DNA of 64,000 nucleotides from Aphidius gifuensis (GCF_014905175.1 NC_057788.1:9672001-9736000), one strand, 5' to 3'. Positions 11,956-22,900 are shown, counted from the first letter of the stretch. Numbers and translations: made by a program. Notes: generated by a model from the sequence alone, not told the origin.

Positions 11956-12012
11956 CCACCAACAACAACACCAACAACATTAAGATCGTTTTTCTCGTTT
12001 TTCGGACTTTAA
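8091..12012 (+). CDS. Family S secreted-type protein, C-terminal exons
   Basis: There are three exons: 8091-8150, 8228-8299 and 11264-12012, all joined in phase 1. The first two repeat the pair at 666-894 (NEINRAEAKSAPPSEVIDA, then VNHEWMNEDITKLPENLSTG). The last exon starts GSEKDKDKVILESLISILKK and runs open to the stop at 12010-12012. It is Lys/Asn-rich and probably helical, with a block FDRATVNITKSKDYF...ENYYHLIFNEI that recurs on the opposite strand at 28639-28869. It ends in a Thr/Pro run coded by (ACA)n and a terminal RSFFSFFGL. Counting from 666, the visible coding length is 343 residues plus stop. No known domain is recognised. Signal-peptide exons of other copies suggest secretion, but this gene's own first exon is not visible. 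Function is unknown. Confidence 0.6.
8430..9217. other. Large intron of family S gene, repeat-derived
   Basis: GCGCGGGCAAAGATATGTCT (about 8408) and ACCCGCGCATATCTAGAGA (about 8649) form an imperfect inverted pair around an AT-rich core, suggesting another small TIR element. The region 9118-9210 repeats TTGGCCAA/GGCCAT motifs. No gene is seen. Confidence 0.3.
9218..9734. mobile_element. TTAA-flanked MITE, copy 1 of tandem dimer
   Basis: The element starts after TTAA (9218-9221) with GGAGGTTATGCAGAAATTAC. It ends with GAATTTGTGCATAACCTCC before TTAA (9731-9734). The ends are inverted repeats of about 19 bp, and the body is about 509 bp without coding potential. The TTAA flanks are the target-site signature of the piggyBac superfamily, so a piggyBac-like MITE is the best guess, although the TIR does not show the classic CCY start. 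Confidence 0.7.
9731..10245. mobile_element. TTAA-flanked MITE, copy 2 of tandem dimer
   Basis: This is a near-identical second copy in the same orientation. It shares the single TTAA at 9731-9734 with copy 1 and ends at TTAA 10242-10245. Differences are scattered substitutions plus a short indel near 10120, so the two copies separated recently. Confidence 0.7.
10360..10650 (+). mobile_element. tRNA-derived SINE-like repeat
   Basis: GCTGCCGTGGCCGAGTGGTA at 10362 matches a Pol III A box of the Leu/Ser tRNA type. GAGTTCAAGTCC at about 10412 matches a B box. The anticodon region is not tRNA-like and the downstream part is not CCA-terminated. Instead it carries a 50-bp stem: CCGACAAAAAATATTAGTCG (10478) pairs with the reverse complement of the sequence at 10593-10648. 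This suggests a composite SINE, or a tRNA-like head next to a foldback MITE. Confidence 0.6.
10670..10800. repeat. Degenerate CGATAT-type tandem repeat
   Basis: The motif (C)GATATTTT or CGATATAT occurs about ten times in 130 bp. It resembles the low-complexity ends of some DNA transposons. It has no coding potential. Confidence 0.45.
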
Positions 12013-12446
12013 TTTATAATAAGTCGAGAAATGATGTATATTCGGCATCAACAGTTAGTCAAAATATAACAAACATTCTAATAATTCGAATAATTGATCA
12101 AGAACATATTTCCTTATTTTTTTTTTTTGTTTTCTTTATTTGAATAATTTAAATTTTTCATATTCATTGATTATGACGTGCTCGTACACAATGATCCAGA
12201 TAATTATAATAAAAAAAGTATATAGTTTTAAAAATATTATCAAAAGACTTTAAATTCAATTAAACAAGACAGTAATATGAAATATGTCTTTAAAAAATAA
12301 TCATTTTGAATAAATTAAACATCAAAGCATTAATAGTAAAAAATTTAAAATCAATGATTGAAAAATAATTAAGATCATATATAAGATTAAAATTTAAATG
12401 ATAGTACGAGTATTTTAAAATTTAATTATGTCATTTTGTTGAATTA
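12013..12446. other. 3' flank of family S gene
   Basis: The first 60 bases (GAGAAATGATGTATATTCGG and nearby) are the conserved family S 3'UTR, recognisable again at 29455, 37690 and 44335. The rest is AT-rich with no feature. Confidence 0.4.
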
Positions 12447-13609
12447 ATTACATGCTTCATTTCGATTTGATGTAAATGGTGCTGGCAATTGTGGTGAAAA
12501 ATGAAGTGATTGTGGATCAGCAAGCACATTGCATAATAGACACGTGATATTAACAGCAAGCTCAATTGTCATAAAAATATTGAAATTCAAAAATAACATG
12601 TTTGTCATGTAGAATTATCATCTGAAACAAAACAAATAAAAAAAAAAAAAAACGATTAAAATAGTTATTTTTAAATGAAAAATTTCTTTTCATTTTTTTG
12701 TGTTAGTTAATTATTGTGTTAATTTACCTTGCAAACATAACCAGTTGGTTCATAAATTTTATTTTCAACAAAATTTTTTTATAATCATACGACATGTCAT
12801 GATGATGCATCATCATACCATCTGGACCATTTGAGTTTTTTATTTTTTGTAAACCATCATCGTTTTTGTTGATATTATGGGTATGATTATATCCAATTGG
12901 GTTTTCAGCAACAGCTAGCTCTGGTGTGTCTTTTTTTATTTTTTTTTTCTTGTTGCACGTTTGTTGCCACTAGTGTATGATGCTTTTTGTTGTTGTTTTG
13001 TAACAATTTTTGTTGTTCATGTGTTGGTAAATGCAGACTACGAGTTGCAGCAACAGCTTCTTCAATTGAACGTTGTCTTTCCAAAATTTTTGATGAATCA
13101 ATTAGTTTTGCCCAACGTACTTTCCATTGATGACACTCGGCAACACTTCCTGGACCTGATTGAATTATTTGTAAAACAACAATTACACTCTGACAATGAT
13201 TAGTAATTTTTTTTTTTTTAAATACTTACGTGTCATTATTTGAAAAACTCGTTCAGCAAGATCACGTGTCTCATAGTGTATAAATGCAAAATGATTAATT
13301 TTTTTTAATTTAATAGTTGATACACCAGTTGATTTTTGAAATATCTCACGTACTTTTTGATGTGGCATTTCTAATGTTAAATTTCTCACAAATAATGCTG
13401 ATACCTGAAAATAAATTAATTCATGATCAATACATCATTTTATCACGAAAAAAAAAAAAGAATAATGTTTTTTCTTCAATGAAAAATAGTACTTACAGTT
13501 TCCAAGACTTGTTTATAAACTGAATCAGCCCAATCAACAGCAATTTCATGATCCCAAAGTACAACTTTTCCAGGTATTAATTTAGGTCTAGCCATTGCTG
13601 CTGAACTGC
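12447..13609 (-). pseudogene. RRM protein gene fragment (A1CF/RBM46/47/SYNCRIP type)
   Basis: Minus-strand exons with intact GT-AG boundaries were read at 13497-13609 (AAMARPKLIPGKVVLWDHEI, then AVDWAD), 13230-13404 (LFVRNLTLEMPHQKVREIF and INHFAFIHYETRD) and upstream of about 13155 (WKVRWAKLIDSSK). Less certain exons lie at 12728 and 12447-12621. The order 'LIPG-WG-x-VDWAD / LFVRNL RNP2 / FAFIHY RNP1 / VRWAKP-like' is the RRM2-RRM3 junction and third RRM of the A1CF/RBM46/RBM47/SYNCRIP family. The first two RRMs are absent, the LLQNNNKK-type tail shifts frame, and stops follow. It is therefore a truncated gene fragment, not a processed copy, because introns are retained. Exact family member is uncertain. 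Confidence 0.65.
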
Positions 13610-13739
13610 CTACAATTTGAATTGATAATGTTTTATTATGCTGCCAGAAATAAAATGATAATAATTGATATTATCATTATTATTAAAAAATTATCATTAA
13701 TAAATTTTAATGTAGTAGGATTCTACATACATTTTAATG

Positions 13740-14718
13740 TAGTACGACATAAATTTGGTACTAATGATGATAAATTGACATGTTTTGGTGCAAATAAATG
13801 TAATTGTTGTAAACAACCAGTTGCTTCAGCTTGTATACAAGTGGATTTTCATGATGTTGCATTATACCACATGCACATAAAAATGATGAACGTGCCATAC
13901 TTATTGATGATGTATGTACCTTGTAATTCAGGACCAATTGTTGTTATAAGTGCTGATAATAATTTACCAATACATTGATAAATATCAATATATGAAAATG
14001 ATACATTTAGCAATAATGTTAATACAAGTGATAAAGTTGGTTCAATATAACCACATATAATAATTTTTCAGCAGTATTAAATATTATTTTTTATGTATGT
14101 GGTATACCAAGTGATGACATGTGTACACAACCAATTATTGCTGATAGGGCACAACTATAACCAGACATAAAATGCATGATTTATCATTTCAACATTTTGC
14201 TGATACACATATTGCTGTACCCATATTTTTTCAAGTGTATTCATTATTTCAATACGTGCTTGTGAATCAGATGAACGTAATGAACGTATTAATATTTGTA
14301 CTGTATCCTCATATGATCTACCCATCATTCTACCTAATTTTTCATACATTGCACCAACACAACATATTGCTGATAGCTTTGTTGGTAAAAAACTTGGTGA
14401 ATCATCTTTATTTTTTAATATATCATTGCATTTATTAACAGTATCAAATAATAAAAATGTATCACCAACACTAAATAATGTTGCAAGACCTTTTGCAATG
14501 AGACGTCGTGTTGGTGGTTCTGGTGAATTTTGCATACATCTTGTTAATTGTTCAACCAATTTTTCTTGACATCCTTTAATATCATTTTTTTGTGCTGCAA
14601 TAAGTACCTTGTTTAAAAATCTTGACCATTCAAATATAAATACTGGACGTTTTGCTTCTGGTGTATCATTCAATGCATCCTCATTTAGAGTCAAACTATG
14701 ACTCAAATCCATCATCAT
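13740..14718 (-). pseudogene. HEATR5B: HEATR5B N-terminal fragment with internal deletions
   Basis: The minus strand opens at 14718 with MMMDLSHSLTLNEDALNDTP and EAKRPVFIFEWSRFLNKVLI, the conserved N-terminus of HEATR5B, a HEAT-repeat protein of AP-1/aftiphilin-linked endosomal trafficking. About 165 residues are colinear. The sequence then jumps near 14175 to SGYSCALSAIIGCVHMSSLG, a segment that normally lies several hundred residues further on. It jumps again (about 14065) to YIEPTLSLVLTLLLNVSFSY and, after frame breaks, to LQQLHLFAPKHVNLSSLVPN (about 13800). A gene of about 2000 residues is thus reduced to under 1 kb by in-place deletions, with stops and frameshifts. It is clearly dead. 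The 187-residue open frame is its remnant. Confidence 0.85.
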
Positions 14719-15639
14719 TTTTATTTTTTATTAATTATTCTCTTTGAATTTATGTGTGTCTGTTTATAAAAAACAAAATAAATATTCATCAATTAAAAAT
14801 AAATTAATAACTTGTTAGTTGTTACGTTTATTTATTTAACAATCATCAAATTTACCGCTGCTTTATGTACACTTGTCAAAATTATCATCAACATGATACC
14901 TATTATTATTATTCTTATGGCACAACACAATTAGTTATACTATGAAAAAAAAAAAAAGTATTTATTATTAATAAATAAATTGACTTTATTGTTTGCAAAG
15001 TTGATAAAAGGTAAAAAAATAAAAAAAAATCAATTAGTTATTTTGAATATTATTGCATGATGTACATATTACATATAGCTTATTAATCGGGAATAAATCA
15101 TTTTGCAACATATTTTCTGATATAACTTTTTTGATATTTCACATTGATTTCTATTGCTTATTTTTTTTATTGATAAAATATTTGTTTTTATATATACATT
15201 ATGATTGTTTGTTATTATGACAGCCGACAGGTGGCTAACTGACTACAGTTACGACGCCAAAATGCCGTGGAAGTAGCAAAAAATTAATTGTGCAGATACT
15301 ACTGCGCACTCCTAATTAAAATTTTAAAATTATAATTGAAAATAATTAATTAAAATTATTTATACAATTTCCTAAACTCTAATAATGATTTCCTAAACTT
15401 TATCAACTAATTTCCTATCGATTAGACTCATTACTTTATTTTTTCTATTATACTGCCAACTAAGGATACGCCTACTTTTGTTTAATTAATAACTAATTAA
15501 CTAATGACAATGTTACAACACTAATATAACAGTACCTAATATTGCCAAATACAATATTTCTTATTTACAATTTGTTTAAATTTTTTAGATAACCAATCAT
15601 TTAATTTACTGGAGTACTATAAATATTAAAAAAGTAAAA
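14719..15639. other. Intergenic between divergent pseudogenes
   Basis: HEATR5B (minus) and the TXNDC5-like remnant (plus) diverge from here. The 15215-15300 segment is less AT-rich and could be an old promoter. No intact feature. Confidence 0.3.
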
Positions 15640-16489
15640 ATGATGCTACAAATAATTCTTTTTATTACTATACTTAAATTTGTTGTTGCTGATGCTGATA
15701 AAAATGATGTTCATTCAATTTAATATACTGATTCAACATTTTCAACAGAAGTACTGAAAAAAAATCATTCTATCATATTTTTTGTAACATGGTAATGATA
15801 ATTTATTTATTCATTGCTATATAAAAAATATATATACCAAAATAAATAAATTATATTTATTAATTTTAAGTGTGGACATTTTCGACGTCTTGAACTAACA
15901 TGGAAAAATTCAACTGAAAAAGTTATTGAAAATAATGATAATAATAAGAGCAACACCAACACCAACAAAAGTAACTATTAGAAAAATTGATTGTACAACA
16001 AATAGTTCAGGTTGTTCACAAAATAATAATACTGTTTATACAACGTGAGTATTTAAATAAATTTAATAACAAATAAATAAAATGAATTTAAATATTTAAA
16101 TTAAAAAAATTATATACTTATCAAAAAATTAATGATTACAATTTTTGTTTTACAGATTAAAATTCTTCATAAACAATGAAAGTACATATTGTTTCAGCCA
16201 ATATTTCAAATGTACGTAAAGAAAAACTGATAAATCTGAAAAAACAATTGTAAAATTCATTAAATATATAAATATTTTTTTGTAGGAAAATAATGAATTG
16301 GATACATCAGTACTAGAACCAGTAAATGGTTTAGTTGAATCAACAGAAGATATATTTGATGATCATGTTGCATCTGGTCTACATTTTGTAAAATTTTATG
16401 CACCAAAATTAGTACCAACATGAGATAAACTTGAAAAATGTAACAGCCATGTTGTTGATATTTCAAAAGTTAATAATGACGTGTTTTAG
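15640..16489 (+). pseudogene. TXNDC5/pretaporter-like thioredoxin-domain pseudogene
   Basis: It opens with a signal-peptide-like MMLQIILFITILKFVVADA at 15640. An in-frame stop follows after KNDVHSI. Next come STEVLKKNHSIIFFVTW, an intron, and CGHFRRLELTWKNS, which is the CGHC-R-L-x-P-T-W active-site region with CGHC changed. The following text VTIRKIDCTTNSSGCSQNN, a GTGAGT donor, a TTTTACAG acceptor and LKFFIN match the thioredoxin fold. A second domain starts EPVNGLVESTEDIFDDHVAS and reads HFVKFYAPKLVPT-stop, so its CxxC is lost too. The parent family are ER thioredoxin-domain proteins (TXNDC5 in vertebrates, pretaporter in Drosophila). Retained introns mean it arose by DNA-level duplication. 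Confidence 0.75.
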
Positions 16490-17015
16490 TCTTCTTGGTA
16501 TCGATGTTATTTTAATACTCCAAAATTTTTTTGCTTTATTATTATTTGAAATAAAAAGAGTTTCAAGATACAAATTAAAAGTATCATAATAATTGAAAAA
16601 AAAGGAAAAAACAAAAAACCAAACTTCATTATATTTATAGTTTTTTTTTTTAATATTTTTAATTTTTTAAATTTTATTCAGACGATGAACAAACGGTACA
16701 TTTAAGGCAGGTTGAATTGGTCACAAAAGATTCGTGACATGCTAAAACATTATTTAGTTAATACAAAGATTGAACCCATTAAAGGGCATTTTATTGTAAC
16801 AGAAATGTTTCATCAAGTTTTAAAAAACGATATTATTTTTTTTTTTTTAAACAATAAATTATTATTAATAATAATTTGGCCGAACTGTTTTTTTTTTTGT
16901 TAACTATCCATTGAAATAAATTTTTGAATAATACTAATAATAATTTTTTTTTTATTTTTTATGTTTTTATTTAACATCGCATCAACTGCCAGGGTTATTA
17001 GCGACAAACTAATAA
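16490..17015. other. Intergenic, one unassigned 63-codon frame
   Basis: The stretch is poly-A/T rich. A frame at 16712-16903 contains MLKHYLVNTKIEPIKGHF and VTEMFHQVLKN, which looks like real coding sequence rather than random AT text. It might be another captured exon, but I do not recognise it. The start of the frame is not supported. Confidence 0.25.
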
Positions 17016-18900
17016 TTATACTTGAACATTATTATTATTTTTATTAACTGCTTGATACTTGGAGCTTGTGCACTTACGATACATCCAATATACAGCATGA
17101 ACACAAATAATGATAAATATAATAGCAATATGCAACCACCAGTTTAATTCACATGTTACTGGTAAAGAATTGATTGATTCACTCGAAATTTTGTTTTCGC
17201 CTTCAGTATTATTGTTTATAGTTAGCATTTCTTTTCTAAAATTATTACTCATTATCATTTGAAATATCATTGGCCATATATTCATCATCTCGGAAAATAC
17301 AAAATTTATGTCTTCATTATTTTTTTTTTCCAATGTTTCCAATTTTAATCTTAATGATGATGAAATGTTCTCTTTTTTCATAGTGTCAATGGTCATCCTG
17401 ATTTCGTTAGTACATGAATCAATATCAGTTGAGTTGGAAATATAGTCATGAAGATTGCTTATTGAAAACAACAGCTCATCTTGTATATCCATTTCTTCCA
17501 AAGATGACAACATTATTGAGTCAATGGCTTCTAACATATTTTCTTTAATTTGTGGTTTGACTTTTTTGTCGATGATCTGAAGCAATAGTTTTTTGTCAGT
17601 GTCACTGACACGTTCTCCATTTTCGACCCACGTTACTGCATGGTTCATATCATGGAAGATGATTTGAAGAACCAAAAATGTATCTGGGTCTGGGTCTCCT
17701 GGCCATCTTTTAGCATCAGGGATGTTGACTGAAAAAAAAATTAGAAAATAATAAAATTTATGACATTTAAAAAAATATAAAATTCCACTGAAATTCCAAG
17801 AAAAAAGCCAATTTTAATGACTATTTGGATTTGAGTTCATGAGTTAAAGATTAAAAATATAGATCATGTTCATGGAGTTTAAGTTTCTATTATAATCGAA
17901 AACATTAAATTGATATTTTGCTAAACTTTAAAATAAATGAATATTAGTAAAAGTTATAATAAGAACATCCATAATAAATGAATTACATTAATTACAAATA
18001 AGAGAGAAACTGAAAAGTTTTGAAATGCTAAAAATATTATGGTTAAAAAATATGACCAAAAAAAAATATTAATTAAAAAAATATTTAAAAACTAAAAAAT
18101 TAAATAGAAATATATAAGACTGCCTTAAACGATTATTTGTGAAAAGCCACATTCAATAAAATTATAAACAGCTATTATACTGATAATTGTTTATTATGAA
18201 ATACTTTTTTAAAGAAATTAAAAATGTATCAAAGCTGAAAAATGTAAATGGAAAAAAATTATTTTATTGAGGTCGGTATGAAAAATATCTGCCGATATAT
18301 ATGATTTCTATACTGGGCAAAAAATTTACTCCAACAATAAGAGGAGTTAATTGTTGGAGTAAACTGCTGTTTATTGTCGTTGTTGTTGTTGTTGATAATT
18401 TTTATTGTAAATAAACATCCGCCGCTATCTTTTACAGCTGTCAGCTCGATTGATACGATAGAAAAAAAATCTATGCGCTTGCGCCGTAGATCTGTAGTTA
18501 GGCAATTAATTTAAAATGTTTATTTAATTAATTTAAAAAAAAGTTGAAATTTGACAGACATTACAAATATATATTTGGAATGTACAAATGATCTACTATC
18601 AAATACAATCATAAATTAATTTTTTCAGTTGTCCCTTATGAATTGTCGGTTAAGTGCAACGTAGAATTCTAATTAATTAATTACAATTAATGAAGGGGGT
18701 TACAAATAATTATAATTACATTACATTACTAACTGATTACAACCCATTTACTGAACCGGTTGATGTTTTGATCACGCTCAAGCAAGAACAAATTCTTATA
18801 TTCAAGGGTAGTTGCTATATATACATGTTCTTTTAATATTGAACTTACCTGAAATTACAACGCTTATAAAAAATGAAAAGATTAAAATCTTTGAATCCAT
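17016..18900 (-). CDS. Family T: predicted secreted/type I membrane protein, unknown
   Basis: Two exons are read on the minus strand: 18849-18900 (MDSKILIFSFFISVVIS, a classic signal peptide, ending CAG/GTAAG) and 17016-17728 (acceptor TTTTTCAG). Joined in phase 1 they give 765 nt, a 254-residue protein. The mature part starts VNIPDAKRWPGDPDPDTFLV and is mainly charged helix with three N-glycosylation sequons (NST, NIS, NNT). Residues about 214-232 (WWLHIAIIFIIICVHAVYW) form one transmembrane segment, followed by a 22-residue Asn/Lys-rich tail. I recognise no domain. A broken plus-strand relative lies at 58637-58960, so it belongs to a small family. The 1.1 kb intron contains a hairpin element. 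An open frame with clean splice sites argues that it is a live gene. Confidence 0.7.
18324..18363. repeat. Short hairpin in the family T intron
   Basis: TTTACTCCAACAAT and ATTGTTGGAGTAAA are perfect 14-base inverted arms around an 11-base loop. This could be the solo end or centre of a MITE. Confidence 0.6.
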
Positions 18901-19843
18901 GTTGATTTTTTTATTGCCCTGAGAAACTGAAAAACAAAAAAAAAATTATCATCAACCTCATGTCCAGTAAATTATAGAACTTACAAAAAATCAAAAATCG
19001 ATTTATCTTATTGTAAAAAAAAATTAAAAAGACAAAAAAACACAATATTTTTTAGAGGTTAATAACAAAACATAGCGGTATCTTTTTTTACAAAAATCCA
19101 TCAATTGAATGTTATAATGTCAAAATAATAAAATATGAAAATTTTATGTGAATTGTTATTTTATTTATTTACTTACTTATTGGTTTTTGTAATCTGTTAA
19201 AACAATGTAAAGAAGCAGTTGTACAAATAACAAAATAATAAAATAAAAATTGATAAAAATTATGTTCAGTGTCACTTTTGGTCACTTTTTGTGGATGTTA
19301 TCTAAGGGCCAGTTATTTCATCCATAGTTAAAGAAACCTGCAAGCTCGACGCTCTGTAACCTTTAGGGCCGGTTTTTTCGTCCAACATTACAGTTAACTA
19401 AGGTTTAAACTCCCCAGGAAAAAATCGCGTAGATCTACGTATATCAAATTAGATCTAGGCTAGATTATTTTAACTTATAAATTTAACCTCGGTAAAAATT
19501 TCTTTATGCGTTGTAATTTTTTATCTGAACATAGGAAAAAAAAAAACATTATATAAATTGCTATGGTACATTTTAATTTTTCAAAGCAAAAATTGTTTTT
19601 TTTTGTTAACATGATAGTAAATATTTTAATAGTCAGAAGATAGGCCCTCGATGATATGGTGCCATATAACTTGTAAAAAGTACTGAGTTTCATTATTAGT
19701 ATAATTAACATTGAAAAAAAACATTGACATTATAGGAAAACTTATGTTTTATCCTATCAATCCCTCAGCCCCAACTTTCCATATTTTTATAAACAAGTTA
19801 TGTCTTTTAAACAGATGTAATTAATAAAGATAGTTTACTATTC
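18901..19843. other. Intergenic upstream of F-box copy 1
   Basis: AGGGCCAGTTATTTCATCCA at about 19309 and AGGGCCGGTTTTTTCGTCCA at about 19366 are near-identical direct repeats, probably transposon ends. None of the promoter cassette found before the other F-box genes is present. No gene is seen. Confidence 0.4.
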
Positions 19844-21832
19844 ATGTTAAAATTAATTGTTGTTTTTATGATTATTTTCCTCTATTTATTTGTTATAATT
19901 GTTATGATGAGTGCAATGGAAATATGTGTTGAGGAAGACCAACAAACCTCTGATGTTGGTGACAAGGATCCAAAAGTCGTCATCAACTCACTGGACTACG
20001 ACGTATTAGCACAAGTCATCATGTTGTTGCCAATACCAGAAAGGATAGACGTGGAAAAAGGTGAACATTATTATAAAAAAAAAGTTAATAAAATATCAAT
20101 ATTTTTATTATTAATTTTTAAATTTGATAAACGTTTTATTCTAGTTTGTACCAAATGGAAAGAGGCATGTCAACTCGCTTGGTATGACATTAAAAAATAT
20201 AAAAGTAAATCATCAATTGGACGATCTTATGATAATCGTTTGTTGACACAATCATACCTCGAAAAAATATTATTAAGATGTGGTAATTATCTGAAAGAAT
20301 TGTCTCTCTCAAATGTTTGTGATTCAAGTATCATGCCATTTGTTGGTGATCACTGTAAAAATTTAACAAGTCTTGAATGTAAATTTAACGTTGATTCTTT
20401 AAAATATGATGCTGGTCACTTTGTTCAAGCATTTACACAGTTGAATAAATTAAAATGCATCAAAATAACGGTGGATCACAACGGCTCGAATGAGACAATT
20501 AATCTTTCTGCACTAATTAATAGTCTTCCAGAAGAAATTAATGAAATTCATTTATTTACTAAACATCTTATCTATTCAAATAAATATATTTCCATGGTAA
20601 GTTGTTGTTGAATATCAATTAGTTGTTTATGTATTACAAACAATACTATCAATTAAATACAAGTTATTTAAATAAATTCCTGTTACTTTCAGTCTGTTCG
20701 AAGATTTAGAAATCTTCAAAAATTAACATCAGTTGGCTTCTGTCTAGACAACATAATTCTTGAAGAAATAGCAGACATAACAACACTTGTTCATCTTGAC
20801 ATTGAACTATATGATATAAACAGAAACCTTTCTCTATTTGATAAACTCGTTAATTTGGAGTATATTGACTTAATGATCATGGGCATGGTCAATTGTGTAT
20901 ATGGACTTACGGACGAGGTACTTAATACTATTTTCTGTACATGCAAAAAACTAAAACATCTTGATATTCCATGGGGGTCTTATGATGTAGCTAAAATCCC
21001 TCTTGAAAAATGGATAAACCTCCAAAATTTACAATATCTTGGTATTTGTTGTGACATAATGCCTGACTTAGCAAACACAGTTGTTGAATATTGCAAGAAT
21101 TTGAAACACTTGAGAATAGATAATCTTGATTACTTAATGAATGAAACTGCTCTAAAGAAACTAACAGAGCTAAAAAATCTTGAATGTTTAATATTGGAAG
21201 AACACAATGAGGAATCAATAATTGCAATTTCAAACAATTGTAAAAAACTTAAACGTTTAGAAATTCATCATTGCATTATAGCATCATCTATTGATGGTGA
21301 GCCACTTCCTTCTTCATCTGTTTTTGATGAGTTATCAAAATTACAATGTCTTGAACATCTAAACTTGTGTTATGCACAAAATCTTCAAGATAGTACAATT
21401 ACTGCTATTGCTAATAATTGTAAAAACCTAAAAAGTCTAGATATCCGTGGTAGCATTTGTGATATTACTGAAACATCTCTCGTTGTTTTAACAAACTTGG
21501 AAAATTTAGTAAAACTAGATGTAAGTTGTCTTAATATAATTACAGACAGCTTCCTTATCAAATTGAAAGGATTGAAAGAATTGCATTGTTATAGTTGCAA
21601 GAACCTTACTAATGCTGGTATTATTAAATTTATAAAAAATAATCCAGATCTTGAACGTCTTGATGTCCGCTATATTAATAATTTGACAAGTGACTTGGCT
21701 ATTGCTGCTGATCAGGCAACTAAAAATCGTACTAATGGTATCATTTTATCCATAATAATAGATGATTTGTCAATAATCAAAGCTTCTAAGTCAATAATTA
21801 AATCTCAATGGTTGGTTGTTCAACAGATTTAA
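19844..21832 (+). CDS. F-box/LRR protein, copy 1 (hydrophobic N-terminus)
   Basis: Coding exons are 19907-20060 (or from 19844), 20145-20596 and 20693-21832, joined phase 1 then phase 0. From the ATG matching other copies (19907) the protein has 581 residues. The F-box spans about residues 25-75 (LPIPERIDVEK then VCTKWKEACQLAW, with the V-x3-W signature), and about 13-15 cysteine-type LRRs follow (CKNLKSLDIRG pattern). The expected role is an SCF ubiquitin-ligase substrate receptor. Unlike all other copies there is no stop just upstream, and the frame extends to 19844, adding MLKLIVVFMIIFLYLFVIIV, a strongly hydrophobic stretch that could be a signal peptide or anchor. The CACGTG promoter and 5'UTR intron are missing. 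AATAAA lies at 22036. Which ATG is used is unknown. Confidence 0.85.
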
Positions 21833-22900
21833 TTATAATTATCATATACTTTTCTTTCTATTTTACGCGTAATATTCTTCTGTATTCTTCTATAATTTAT
21901 TCTCAAAAAGACATACGAAACGACATTGTGAAGACATTGTAACAGAACATTTTTATTATAACTTGTTTTTGATATTACTTGAAATCATAAACATTCTAAT
22001 GTCAATGTTAATATTTTTGTAAAGCAAAGTTTAAAAATAAATATATACTTTTTCAAATAATTTTTTGAATCGGACAATTATTTTTACCTTTCTTTTGTTA
22101 CAAACTTCATTATATAAAATACAACAAAAAAGTAAATAAATAAACAATAATAAAATTAAACATAATTCATGGTTTAAATATTATTATTGATTGAAAATAT
22201 TTAATTTATTTAAACATACACATTATTTTCAATGCTAATTTAATTTGTTTTTTTACCTAATTCAGTCAATCGTTATAAAAAATTTCTCTAAAACGATTGC
22301 CTATCTATTTTTTAAAAATATGTTTCTGTTTAAATTCAATTCAAAATTCTTGAGATTTTAATTTTAAGATTAAAATTACGCAATGATGATGTATATTTAA
22401 AATGATTATTTTGAGAACATACACAATGTTTTGATATAAATATATACCATGTCTTTTTTCATAAATAATAATTATAATGATTGCATTTAAATTTTCTTTT
22501 TTAGCATTTTATGTTCCATGCACACAATTTACAAGTAAGTAAAATTATTGATATTAACTTATCAAACTTATTTTTTATGTGTATAGAAAACCAACCTGGG
22601 AAAAGCTCATGCTATATGGTAAAAATAATATATATTATTTCAATCAATAATAAATCACGAAAATAAATTAATTAATGTTTCACCTAAATACCTTCATAAA
22701 GCCAAAAATATTTCTCAAAATTTTTTGAAAATGAAAAACAAATATTATTGAATTGAACAAATGAAGTAATCAGTAATACAAGTTATTCGATGCAGTACAA
22801 TGACACACTAGGTTTAACTTGCGATAGCTGACAATAAATTACAGCACAATTTGTTTATTATCATTTATAATATTCAAAATTTTTTATTTACAATTTGAAA
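21833..22900. other. Intergenic between F-box copies 1 and 2
   Basis: It holds the copy 1 3'UTR (shared motif CATTGTGAAGACATTG near 21924). A recurring cassette follows at 22501-22622 (TTCCATGCACACAATTTACA, donor-like GTAAGT, then GTGTATAG and ACCAACCTGGGAAAAGCTC). The cassette recurs before F-box copies 3, 6, 8 and 9 and looks like an exon-intron-exon remnant, but its product is not identifiable. Confidence 0.45.

Noticed and set aside
11922..11992. (ACA)n run as sequencing or frame artefact
   Set aside because: The run is in frame, followed by a conserved RSFFSFFGL-stop, and its relatives recur in five tails. It is real Thr-coding sequence.
16260..16466. 68-codon minus-strand frame
   Set aside because: It is antisense to the clear TXNDC5-like plus-strand remnant.
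20991..21233. Minus-strand frames inside F-box exons (also 24956, 31776, 31995, 35379, 46819, 51582, 54572, 54977)
   Set aside because: These are antisense shadows of the LRR coding frame.
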